From assembly GCA_022560615.1 (NCBI GenBank), contig JADFSR010000022.1:1-64000 (forward strand): a DNA stretch of 64,000 nucleotides, in the 5' to 3' direction. The position numbers and the translations under genes are program-made. This stretch comes from Gemmatimonadota bacterium (GTDB taxonomy: Bacteria; Gemmatimonadota; Gemmatimonadetes; Longimicrobiales; Gaopeijiaceae). How positions within the stretch are numbered: the stretch's first letter is position 1; the number at the start of each line of letters is the position of its first letter. The notes beneath the pieces are model-generated. The model ran no database searches. It was not told where the DNA came from and saw only the letters and a program-made list of their open reading frames with translations. Below, piece after piece: positions 54,030-63,950 of this stretch.

Positions 54030-54841
54030 GCGGCAGCGCGCGCGTGCAAGGAATCGCCGATATCTGGCCCGACATCAAGCCGCTCATCGGGATGGTGCAT
54101 CTGCTCCCCCTCCCCGGAGCACCGCGGTGGGACGGATCGATGGATGCCGCGCTTGATCGGGCGGCACTCGACGCCCGCGCGTTGCAGGAAGCGGGCTTCG
54201 ACGGGGTCCTTGTCGAGAACTTCCTCGACGCTCCGTTCTTCGCCGACTCCGTCCCGGCCGAGACCCTCGCCGCGCTGACCGCCGCGGTACTCCGAGTCAT
54301 CGGCACAGTCCCACTACCCGTCGGCGTGAACGTGCTGCGAAACGACGCTGCCGCGGCGATCGCGATCGCCGCGGTGACGGGAGCTGCGTTCATTCGTGTC
54401 AACGTGCACACCGGCTCCATGTACACCGACCAGGGGCTCATCGAGGGAAAAGCGCATGACACGCTCCGCCGTCGCTCCGACCTGGGAGTGGACGTCCGCG
54501 TCCTCGCCGACGTGCACGTCAAACATGCGTTCTCGCCCGCTGGATCGACGCTCACCGACGCAGCAGCCGACAGCTGGCACCGAGGCCTGGCGGATGCGCT
54601 CATCGTAAGCGGGTCCGCAACGGGTCGCCGAGCGAGCGCGGACGACCTGCGCATGGTCAAGGACGCCGTAGGCGAAGCGCCAGTGCTGATCGGAAGTGGG
54701 CTAGCGCCGGAGTCCGCGTCTGAGCTGCTCGCACTGGCGGACGGCGCGATCGTCGGCAGCGCGGTCATGAACGAGGGACGGCCCGGCGCCGGAATCGATC
54801 CGGGCCGAGCCACCGCCTTCATCGAGGCTGTGAGGAGCTGA
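54026..54841 (+). CDS. BtpA/SgcQ family TIM-barrel protein
   Basis: The start KPLIGMVHLLPLPGAPRW and the GFDGVLVENFLDAPF, VNVHTGSMYTDQGLIEGKA and VSGSATGRRASADDL blocks mark the BtpA family, named after a cyanobacterial photosystem I biogenesis factor but widespread in non-phototrophs, where its role is unknown; a phosphate-binding (beta-alpha)8 fold is expected. 271 aa. Nothing photosynthetic is nearby. Translational coupling to dinB is unusual and not explained by known function. Confidence 0.85.
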   Translation: MSGSARVQGIADIWPDIKPLIGMVHLLPLPGAPRWDGSMDAALDRAALDARALQEAGFDGVLVENFLDAPFFADSVPAETLAALTAAVLRVIGTVPLPVGVNVLRNDAAAAIAIAAVTGAAFIRVNVHTGSMYTDQGLIEGKAHDTLRRRSDLGVDVRVLADVHVKHAFSPAGSTLTDAAADSWHRGLADALIVSGSATGRRASADDLRMVKDAVGEAPVLIGSGLAPESASELLALADGAIVGSAVMNEGRPGAGIDPGRATAFIEAVRS

Positions 54842-54860
54842 GACCAAGCAGCTGCTAGTG

Positions 54861-56570
54861 CTAGTCGCTGCCGCCAGCCTTCTTGGCTTGCATCGCTTCC
54901 CAAGGCTTCCGCCCGAAGTAGCTCTTTGTCTCCTCCACCACAACCGGCGCCAGCAGCAGCAACGCGATCAGGTTCGGCCAGATGACGATCGACAGAGCGA
55001 CATCACCCAGCGCCCAGATCACTGCGACGGGGAGTGCCGCGCCCAGGTAGTGCGCCCCAAGGAAAACGATCTTGTACGGCACGAGCGCGCTCTGCCCGAA
55101 GAGGTAGTGCGCACATCGATCTCCGTAGTAGCTCCACGAAATCGCCGTCGAAATACCGAAAAGCAGCACCCCGAACACCACGATGTAGTGGCCCCAGTCC
55201 CCGAGCGGCTGCAATCCCCGGTTGAAGGCGGCTGACGTGAGCGGAGCACCGCTCTCGACCGCGTCACCGTACAGCGACGTGAACGTACTGCCATCGGCGG
55301 CCACTGCCTCTGCCCGGTCCGGAAAGACCGTCCCTGTGAAGAGCTGGGTCTGGGCCTCGTCCGTGTACAACGGCTCGACACTCGCCTCGTGCCAGGAGAT
55401 GAGCGCCGCGCCGGCACCGGAGTCGGCGTGTCGACCGTCGGAGATCGCGATCTCCGCGGGGGGCGTGACGCCTTCGGACCGATTGTCCGCGGTCATCGTC
55501 GTATACGTGATGTCGCCTCCACCCAGCGTCAACTCGGTGGGGAAGCGCTCCGTGTAGACACCCGTCATGACGATGACGATACCCGTGAACGAGCAGATGA
55601 CGATGGTGTCGATGAACGGCTCGAGCAGCGCCACCACGCCCTCTGAGACCGGCTCGTCGGTCTTCGCCGCCGCGTGCGCGATCGGAGCGGAGCCCTGCCC
55701 CGCCTCGTTCGAGAACAGACCCCGGCGGACACCCCACATGAGCGTCATGAGGAAGACGCCAACGCCGACGCCGGCGACGCCGGCTTGCGGGTTGAAGGCC
55801 TCAGTGAAGATCGTCGCGATCGCGTCCGGGAGCGCTCCGATATTGAGTACGATGATGAGCAACGCACCGGACACATAGATGGCTGCCATGAGCGGCGCCA
55901 AGAACGCGGTCACCTTCCCGATCCGACTGATGCCGCCCAGGATCACCGCCGCGACGACGGCCATCGTGAACCCACCGGTGAGCCAAGTCGGAATCAAGAA
56001 CGAGTCGAACATCTGGTCGGCCACGGTGTTGGCCTGCACCGCGTTACCGGTGAGGAAGGCGGTGAAGCCGAGCATGACGGCGAAGAAGATCGCCATCGGC
56101 TTCCAGCGCGGACCGAGGCCCTTTTCGATGTAGTACATCGGTCCACCCGCCACCTTCCCGACCTCGTCCACGACGCGGTATTTCTGCGCGAGCGTCACTT
56201 CCGAGAACTTGGTGGCCATCCCTAGGAAGGCGGTCACCCACATCCAGAACAGCGCACCCGGGCCACCGTAATGAATCGCCATGGCCACGCCTGCGATATT
56301 GCCGATGCCGACGGTGGCCGACAGGGCGGTGGTCAGCGCCTGGAAATGCGAGACGTCGCCGGGGTCGTTCGGATCGTCGTACTTCCCGGAAGTCACGCCG
56401 AAGCCGTGGCCCAGCCGGGAGAGCTGCACGAAGCCGGTTCGGACCGTGAGGTAGAAGCCGGTGCCGAGCAGAAGGATCACCATCAGCGGGATGTTCTCGT
56501 CCCCGACAGGGATCCCGATGTCGATGACCCACTTTTGGGCGAAGCCGATAACGGCCTGTAGCCAGTCCAT
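54861..56570 (-). CDS. Sodium:alanine/glycine symporter, AGCS family
   Basis: A polytopic secondary transporter importing alanine or glycine with sodium. Family signatures are FQALTTALSATVGIGNIAGVAMAI, GGPGALFWMWVTAFLGMATKFSEVTLAQKYR-type residues, GGPMYYIEKGLG and GLFSNEAGQGSAPIAHAAA. At 569 aa it is longer than most members because of an extra hydrophilic stretch of about 100 residues (about 345-450) between two late helices. The TAG stop is followed by CAC TAG, as after htrA. Confidence 0.93.
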   Translation of the reverse strand: MDWLQAVIGFAQKWVIDIGIPVGDENIPLMVILLLGTGFYLTVRTGFVQLSRLGHGFGVTSGKYDDPNDPGDVSHFQALTTALSATVGIGNIAGVAMAIHYGGPGALFWMWVTAFLGMATKFSEVTLAQKYRVVDEVGKVAGGPMYYIEKGLGPRWKPMAIFFAVMLGFTAFLTGNAVQANTVADQMFDSFLIPTWLTGGFTMAVVAAVILGGISRIGKVTAFLAPLMAAIYVSGALLIIVLNIGALPDAIATIFTEAFNPQAGVAGVGVGVFLMTLMWGVRRGLFSNEAGQGSAPIAHAAAKTDEPVSEGVVALLEPFIDTIVICSFTGIVIVMTGVYTERFPTELTLGGGDITYTTMTADNRSEGVTPPAEIAISDGRHADSGAGAALISWHEASVEPLYTDEAQTQLFTGTVFPDRAEAVAADGSTFTSLYGDAVESGAPLTSAAFNRGLQPLGDWGHYIVVFGVLLFGISTAISWSYYGDRCAHYLFGQSALVPYKIVFLGAHYLGAALPVAVIWALGDVALSIVIWPNLIALLLLAPVVVEETKSYFGRKPWEAMQAKKAGGSD

Positions 56571-56695
56571 GCGCGCGTCCGTTTTGGGCAGTTGATGTCC
56601 CGGGTCCAGATCGTCCCGAGAGCGAGGGCGACGAAGAATGTGCCACGCCGCCTACGGGGGCAAGCGAGGGGAAGCCGCGCCGGCGTACCCTCTCA

Positions 56696-56733
56696 TTGCT
56701 GACGGACGTTGATATATGTTTATATTCGAATGC
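56696..56733 (+). promoter_or_regulatory. Promoter/operator of the ArsR-methyltransferase gene, likely leaderless
   Basis: An AT-rich TATATT -10 (56721-56726) lies seven bases before the ATG at 56734, with a weak TTGCTG -35 at 56696, so the mRNA may begin at or next to the start codon. Overlapping the -10 is the inverted repeat ATATA-TGTT-TATAT (56712-56725), a plausible ArsR-type autoregulatory operator. Confidence 0.5.
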
Positions 56734-57678
56734 ATGAATACGAACTCGACTTCAATCCTGGACCACCTGAGTGCGCTCGGCGACGAAACTCGCACGCGCA
56801 TCCTCACTCTGTTGGAGCAGAGCGAGTTCACGGTTTCTGAGCTCTGCAACGTGCTTCAGATGCCCCAGCCCAACGTCAGTCGGCACCTCAAGACGCTTAC
56901 GTCCGAAGGGTGGCTGCGCGCGCGCGCGGACGGTCGCAGCCGTCACTACCGTCTCACCCCGACGCTGGATCGCGGCGCGGAGCAGCTCTGGGCGCTCGTC
57001 CGGACCGAAGTCGCTGGGCACGGCATCTACGCGATCGACGCCGAGCGCGCTGGCACGGTTCTGGATGCCCGGCGCCTCCGATCGGCTGCCTTCTTCGCCG
57101 ACGCGGCTGGCCGATGGGACGACCTTCGCACCGAGCTGTTCGGCCCTTCCGCGTCGTTCGCCCCACTGCTGGGCCTCCTGAACCCCGACTGGGTCGTCGG
57201 CGACCTGGGCGCGGGGACGGGCTCGTTCTCCGAGACGCTGGCCCCCTTCGTTCGCAGGGTCGTCGGTATCGATCGTTCCGCGGAGATGCTCGCGGCTGCC
57301 CGGCTGCGGCTCGAAGGGGTGGGTAACGTCGACTTGAGGCAGGGAGATCTCGAAGAGCTACCGATCGCGGACGGCGAGCTCGACGTCGCTGTCCTCGCTC
57401 TGGTCCTGCACTACGTCGTCGATCCGGCCCTCGTCTTGAAGGAAGTGCACCGTGCGCTCAGACCGGGCGGCCGGGTCATCGTCGTCGACATGCGCGCTCA
57501 TGAGCGCGGCCACGGATACGCCGAGGAGATGGGCCACGTGTGGCCGGGTTTCGAGCTCGGTCAGGTCGAGCATTGGCTCGCAGATGCCGGCTTCGACGCT
57601 CCCCGGACTCAGCCGCTTCGCCCCGACCCGATCGCGTCGGGTCCCCTGCTCTTTCTTGCATCCGCGGCACGCTGCTGA
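56734..57678 (+). CDS. ArsR-family regulator fused to a SAM-dependent methyltransferase domain (SahR-like)
   Basis: Residues 1-90 are a winged helix (DHLSALGDETRTRILTLLEQSEFTVSELCNVLQMPQPNVSRHLKTL). No metal-binding cysteine pattern is seen in the recognition region. The rest is a class I methyltransferase fold with motif I VVGDLGAGTGSFSETL, then GIDRSAEMLAAA and GDLEELPIADGELD. ArsR/methyltransferase-type proteins beside S-adenosylhomocysteine genes include SahR, which senses SAH; the adjacency to ahcY makes that the best hypothesis. I reject the ATG at 56716, because it lies inside the operator; the ATG at 56734 gives 314 aa. Confidence 0.85.
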   Translation: MNTNSTSILDHLSALGDETRTRILTLLEQSEFTVSELCNVLQMPQPNVSRHLKTLTSEGWLRARADGRSRHYRLTPTLDRGAEQLWALVRTEVAGHGIYAIDAERAGTVLDARRLRSAAFFADAAGRWDDLRTELFGPSASFAPLLGLLNPDWVVGDLGAGTGSFSETLAPFVRRVVGIDRSAEMLAAARLRLEGVGNVDLRQGDLEELPIADGELDVAVLALVLHYVVDPALVLKEVHRALRPGGRVIVVDMRAHERGHGYAEEMGHVWPGFELGQVEHWLADAGFDAPRTQPLRPDPIASGPLLFLASAARC

Positions 57679-57735
57679 CGCGGCCAATTCATCCGATACC
57701 GAAGCTACCGTCACCTGCCTAGCTGAGAGGAACCC

Positions 57736-59214
<1,479 letters not shown>

Positions 59215-59253
59215 CAGCTTCCGGGAGCGCCGGGAACTGCGCCCTCGCCCATT

Positions 59254-60012
59254 TCACCCAGCTACGAGCAGGCGGATCGCGAAGACCACGATGGTCGCGG
59301 TCACGACGCCCCGCACCCACTTCTGGCCCTTGCGCACCTGAAGACGGACCCCCACGAGCGCACCCAGGAAGGATCCGGCCGCGAGCGTGATGCCGGCCGC
59401 CCAATCCACCCTCCCGTTGTACGCGAAGATACCGAGCGCCACCGGCGTGAAGACCAGAACGAGCGTCACCTTGACCGCGTTCGAGCGGATCAGATCCAAC
59501 CCGAACGACGAGGTCACGGCGAGCATGATGAAGCCCATCCCTGCTTGAATGAAACCGCCGTAGAACCCCACGCCGCAGAAGATACTCCTCAGCAGCCAAC
59601 GCCTCCTTCCCTCGGGAGGAAGCGTGTCCGCCGCATTACGCGGAGTCATGGGGTGCCACACGATCCACGCGGCGGCCACGACCATGACGAGCGCCAGGAT
59701 CCTCTGAAACGCCATGTCGCCGACGTGTAAGGCGGCCCACGTGCCGAAGACGACACCGACCAGCGCGGGCGGCACCGCGAGTCGGATCCAGGGTCCCGAG
59801 ATCAGTCCCAGCCTGCGAAAGCTCCAAGTGGCGCCCGTGTTCTGCACGAGGATCGCGACCCGGTTCGTTCCGTTCGCGACGTTCGGTGGTAGTCCGAGCA
59901 GAATCAGTACCGGGAGCGTGATCATCGAGCCCCCGCCCGCGATCACGTTGATGGTGCCGGCGACCAGACCGACGCCGAACAGCATGACGATCGTAATGAT
60001 GTCGTGAGGCAT
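59254..60012 (-). CDS. TauE/SafE (TSUP) family anion exporter
   Basis: A 252-residue membrane protein with about eight hydrophobic helices. The N-terminal GLVAGTINVIAGGGSMITLPVLI block is the TSUP signature, with a related repeat in the second half (GGFIQAGMGFIMLAVTSSFGLDLIRSNAVKVTL). Members move sulfite, sulfoacetate or related small anions; the substrate here is unknown. It converges with ahcY. Confidence 0.9.
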   Translation of the reverse strand: MPHDIITIVMLFGVGLVAGTINVIAGGGSMITLPVLILLGLPPNVANGTNRVAILVQNTGATWSFRRLGLISGPWIRLAVPPALVGVVFGTWAALHVGDMAFQRILALVMVVAAAWIVWHPMTPRNAADTLPPEGRRRWLLRSIFCGVGFYGGFIQAGMGFIMLAVTSSFGLDLIRSNAVKVTLVLVFTPVALGIFAYNGRVDWAAGITLAAGSFLGALVGVRLQVRKGQKWVRGVVTATIVVFAIRLLVAG

Positions 60013-60030
60013 TGCGTCCCCCCGGACAGG

Positions 60031-60061
60031 GAAGGCCCCGCCACCCGAGGGCGACGGGGCC
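60031..60061 (-). terminator. Hairpin after the TonB receptor gene
   Basis: On the - strand GGCCCCG pairs with CGGGGCC over a 14-base loop and is followed by TTCCC, about 40 bases after the receptor stop codon and just before the exporter start. Confidence 0.5.
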
Positions 60062-60101
60062 GACCCACTGCTTGGGCGCTGGCGCGCCCATCGTCAACCG
60101 A

Positions 60102-62488
60102 TCAGAAGCTGATCTGGAAGCCGATGTTGAGGTTGCGCGGGTACCCGAGGAAGACCTCGGCGTCGTCCGCATCGTGATCCTGGTCGAACGCGTTGAAGCG
60201 CGAGTTATCGACCGCGTCCTGCACGTAAACGGTGTCAAACAGGTTGTAGACGTTCGCGAAGATGCGAACGTCGCCGGCGCCTGGCAGCATGTCACCGATG
60301 CGGTACGACGCATGCAGGTCGAAGACCGAATAACCCGGCGCCTTCCAGGACTGGGCCCGATCAGCCGGGTCCTGACGGCTGAACGGGTCGAAGGCCGCGT
60401 AGTGGTTCCTGTAGATCTTGGAGACCAGCGAGATGTACATGCCGTTGACCGGGAACAGCGACGCGCTGATCGCAAGCTGCGACTGCGGCGCGTCGGCGAC
60501 CTTCAGATCCTTGATGTAGAAGTCGAGCGTCTCCGTCTCGCTCTTCTGATCGTCGGGTTTGTACGTGCCCCGAACGTCATCCAGATACTTCCAGTTCCCA
60601 ATGGACAGGGCGGCGTCGAAGCGTAACACGTCTGTCGGCTGCACTGCCGCCTGTGCCTCGATGCCCATGTGGACCGCGTTCACGCCGAGCAGGTTCACCA
60701 GCCCGTCACGACCGTCACCCTCGAGGTTCCGGACGAAGAGGTTGAAGGTCCGGTCGTTCCACTTCGTGTAGTAGAAATTCGCGTCGAACGATACGCCGCG
60801 GTCCATCGATCGATACTGCACGCCACCCTCGAACGAGAGGAACTTCTCGTTCTTCGGGTCGGGGTTGATGACGCCGTTGTTGTCGTCGATGACGCCGTCG
60901 AAGATCGGCACCTTCGACACGTAGCCCGCGTTCCCGAACAGTGACCACTCGGCCGTCACGTTACGGACCGCTCCACCCTTGATCTGCAGGCCAGAGAGGG
61001 TGCCACTCTCGAGCACGAGCGGTTGGCCTGTGCCGTCGTCCGCGAAGAAGTCCTCGAACGTGTATGAGTTCTGGGACAAGCCGAGCATGCCGTAGAGCGA
61101 TCCGTCGACGGAGGTCTTCTCTCCCTGGACGTAAGCACCGAGCCAGTCCACGTCGTTCTGGTTGAAGTAGGCGATCTTGTCGCCCAGACGCCGCTGGCCG
61201 TCGTTGCCTGTCCAGAAGTCGGAGCTACAGCCAAAGCCGCAGTCGTTGTAGTAGGAGCCACCGAGCAGATCCCGCACCTCGCGGTAGTGCTCGATATTGG
61301 CCGTGCGCCAATCGATGCCGATCTCACCCGTGAACCCGGACTGGAAGTCCTTCCGGAGCTTCGAGATCGCACCAAGGGTCCACTGGTTGTTCACCGAGTT
61401 GCGCAAGATGCCGCGCGAGCCGTCGTCGTTCGCCAGATTCCGCGCGATGGTGGCGTCCCAGTCCGGGAAGCGCTGCGTGTACGTGTAGTCCCACCCGAGT
61501 GAGCCGTATGTACCGGTGCCGCCACCGTTCCCGCCGGAGTAGTAGGTCACGGTCGTCAGCGTAAGGCCATTCCCGAAGTAGGAGTACCAATTCAGGTTGA
61601 CCTGCGGCTTGTGGAAGTAGTTCTCCCGCTCGTTGATGAAGTTCGAGTCGAAGCGGTCGAACGTGCCTCCACCGCCGGGGCCCGTGCTGGCAAACTGCTT
61701 CCCCGTGTACGAGGGGCTCACCGGGCCGACGTTCGGGCTGCCTCGCCGGCCCCCCTCCTCGGCGAACTTGGTCAGAGCCGCGGGGTCGTAGTCGTCCAGT
61801 GAGCGAGCATACTCCTGATTGATCGTCGCGATGTTGAGCTTGTACAGGTTCTGCCCGTGCCGCTGGGGCGCACCCACCGCATAGAACTCGAGCCGGTTCC
61901 GCGCGTTGATCTGATAGGAAGTAGCCAAATAGTAGGACCAGGCGTCGGTCCAGGTGGCGTCACCCCCGGTGAAGCCGCGAAATATTCCGGAACCCGTCTT
62001 GCGCACCAGGGACGCCGTCACGGCGAAGCCGTTGTGCTCCCCGGAGTTCACTATGAAGGTCTCTTTCAGCAGGTTGCGGCCGAGGCCCCAGTTACCCGCA
62101 CGATCGAGGTCGCCGAGACCGACTTCCTGCTTGTACGAGAAGCTGGCTGACTGCGCCGAAGGATCGGTGATGACGTTCAGCGTGCCACCGATCGATGGGG
62201 TCGCGAGGTTGACCGCCGAGAGGCCGCGCTGGAGCTGGATGCTCGTGGCCGCATCGCCGAGGCCGTCCCAGTTCGACCAATAGACCCAGCCGTTCTCAAT
62301 GTCATTGACGGGCACGCCGTTGATCATCACGGCAAAGTTACGCTGACCTGTGCGCCGGAGACAGCGGCGCCGGTCGCGTCCGTGATGCGCCCCATCAGGG
62401 TCGCGTTGGACTGAGCGGCGAGGTCGGCCGTACCGACTGCCAGCACGGCAATGGCGGCAAGCCATTTGAGACTGTTGCTAAATCGCAT
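60102..62488 (-). pseudogene. TonB-dependent outer-membrane receptor, inactivated by an internal out-of-frame deletion
   Basis: The 5' part (62488 to about 62345) encodes a signal peptide and the start of a CarboxypepD regulatory-like domain (SNATLMGRITDATGAAVSGAQVSV), then hits a stop at 62327. The body lies in another frame and resumes at GQRNFAVMINGVPVNDIENGWVYW, which belongs deep in the plug domain, and continues through a normal beta barrel ending in NIGFQISF. Most of the regulatory domain and the first half of the plug, perhaps 150 residues including the expected TonB box, are missing. The bases at the join (CAGGTCAGCGT) fit both the upstream and the downstream reading, suggesting deletion between short repeats. 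An assembly collapse is the alternative. Substrate unknown. Confidence 0.8.
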
Positions 62489-62877
62489 ACGAAGATCCCC
62501 CCATCCATGGTAGTTGAGCAATCCCGGGGTGGGAGGGACCCCGCAGATCGTCACGGAAATTGTCACACGGACGGACGATCCGCAAAGAAACATATGACTC
62601 CGAAACGGGAGCCCGAATCGCGCCACCTAACCCATTTCCCCCCAACGCCTTACGGTCCACATATTTACACAGGCAGCGTGCCGTGCCAGAACTCACGCCG
62701 GCGAGCGGCCGTGTTGTGTCCTCGTCTGCGATTCGACAGCCCCTTTTCCCGTACTGGCGTCCACTGAACGGAAGTCACAACCGTTTCCTAACAAGATTAG
62801 TCTCCCGAAGAAGACGATTCTCCGCGAGCTCTCACGACGGTACTAGGGGACCGGAGGACAGTATACGCGCCCAGGAA
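62489..62877. other. Gene-poor stretch upstream of the TonB receptor
   Basis: Nearly 400 bases without a recognisable gene. It presumably includes the promoter of the receptor, but I cannot fix one. Local GC content is lower than in the rest of the window (for example the stretch near 62640-62670). Confidence 0.4.
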
Positions 62878-63118
62878 CGATTCCCGGCTTCTACGCAACA
62901 GCCCGAGAAGTATCAAAAGGCTGTCAACGCGCTTCTCTCAGCGCGCCTCGTCAGCGGCCACAAGGACGAGGAAGGCCACATGGCCATCGCGCTGAACGAG
63001 CTGGCGCCTCGAGGAGGTCAAGCGCGAGCTACGGCCCATCTGGGCTCACCCCGCTGTCTGGGTCGTGGTTGTGGTCGCGCTCGTACTAACCACTGTCGGC
63101 ACCGGCTTCACGGTCTAG
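62878..63118 (+). pseudogene. Remnant of a small membrane protein gene, frameshifted
   Basis: One frame reads PEKYQKAVNALLSARLVSGHKD and continues EEGHMAIALNELAPR with plausible composition, then near 63010 sense continues in another frame as EEVKRELRPIWAHPAVW, followed by a hydrophobic helix VVVVALVLTTVGTGFTV and a TAG. The second frame has a TGA just upstream and no start of its own. I do not recognise the family. It may be a decayed gene or a sequencing error; low confidence. Confidence 0.35.
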
Positions 63119-63146
63119 GACGACGCCGACCGCTAACGGCGCCCCA

Positions 63147-63172
63147 GTCCCGCCCTCGCTAGCAGGGGGCGG
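63147..63172. terminator. GC-rich hairpin in the island edge region
   Basis: CCCGCCC pairs with GGGCGGG over about 11 bases. There is no T-run on the + strand. It may end transcription of the remnant gene just upstream. Confidence 0.4.
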
Positions 63173-63310
63173 GATCTACCTCGTGAGACGACAATGACGG
63201 TTAGGACAGGGCCAGGCTCTCAGACAGCCCTCGCTGAGCGTGTAGGCGGCACGCGTTTCAGGGCAGTTACTTGGCACAGGCGTCGGAAACTTCGTTTGTC
63301 TCTGTGCCAG

Positions 63311-63361
63311 CACACCTGCTTTGGCAGCAGGGGGTCCCCGGTTCGAATCCGAGCGCCCCGA
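63311..63361 (+). tRNA. 3' fragment of tRNA-Pro (anticodon UGG), att-site-like
   Basis: The anticodon arm CCTGC-TTTGGCA-GCAGG, the variable loop, the T arm (GGTTCGAATCC, with one mismatch in the stem) and the 3' acceptor half GCGCCCCGA are those of tRNA-Pro(UGG). The matching 5' acceptor half and D arm are absent upstream, so this is not a complete tRNA. A 3' tRNA piece of about 50 bases next to an integrase gene is the usual trace left by integration into a tRNA gene. Confidence 0.75.
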
Positions 63362-63647
63362 TTAGGTAAGATGAAGTATTACAGTGACTTATGTCGGTGT
63401 GGCGTTTTTCCTTTTCGACGCACCATGGATCGAGGTCACCACATAGTCACCACAGAGTCTCGATTTCGGCCGCTCTTTCCGCGTCCTCGACACGGCAGGA
63501 ACACCGGTCTTTGGCTTAGGGCCGGGCGTTTCCGAATCACTCCGCATGTCTCGTTTCCTCTACGGAGACCGGACATTCTGAGTTTGGGCTTCTCGTCCTG
63601 TTTCGGCCCGTATCGTCGTCGTTCATGCGAGGCCCGATGGTGGTCGG
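63362..63647. other. Non-coding stretch between the tRNA-Pro fragment and the integrase piece
   Basis: About 290 bases without a supportable gene. A TCACCACATAGTCACCACAGAG direct-repeat-like segment (CACCACA twice) occurs near 63438-63458. Upstream parts of the recombinase frame are not recognisable here. Confidence 0.35.
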
Positions 63648-63950
63648 ATGGGTGGGTCAGTGGATGCCTCGATTGGATCCAGCGCTATCCCTACGATCCC
63701 CCAACGCGAAGTCAAGACAGCTATTCGCGATACGGGGATCTTGAAGAACGCCAGCTGCCATACGTTTCGGCACACCTTCGCCACCCAGCTCCTCCGCGAC
63801 GGCGTCAACGTGCGTACAGTCCAGAAACTCATGGGCCACGCAGACATCCGTACAACCATGATCTACCTCCATGCCATCGACCAGATCGGCCTGGGCGTGC
63901 GAAGCCCGCTCGACCGATCGGACGGCGAAAAGCGCGGAAGGCGTCGCTAG
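63648..63950 (+). pseudogene. C-terminal piece of an integron-type (IntI-like) tyrosine recombinase
   Basis: The 100 residues carry the second half of the catalytic domain: [19 protein letters not shown] with Hxx[20 protein letters not shown] with the nucleophilic Tyr, and [10 protein letters not shown], an end typical of integron integrases and their relatives. The first catalytic Arg, the Lys strand and the whole N-terminal domain are missing from the preceding sequence, so this fragment cannot be an active recombinase. It lies 290 bases from the tRNA-Pro fragment, at the very edge of the window. Confidence 0.75.

Noticed and set aside
56716-56733. Alternative ATG at 56716 for the ArsR-methyltransferase gene
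   Set aside because: It lies inside the AT-rich inverted repeat and -10 box, and MFIFEC is not part of the ArsR fold.
62560-63162. 200-codon + strand frame in the gene-poor right end
   Set aside because: Only a short inner part (the remnant described above) looks like protein; the rest is compositionally random.
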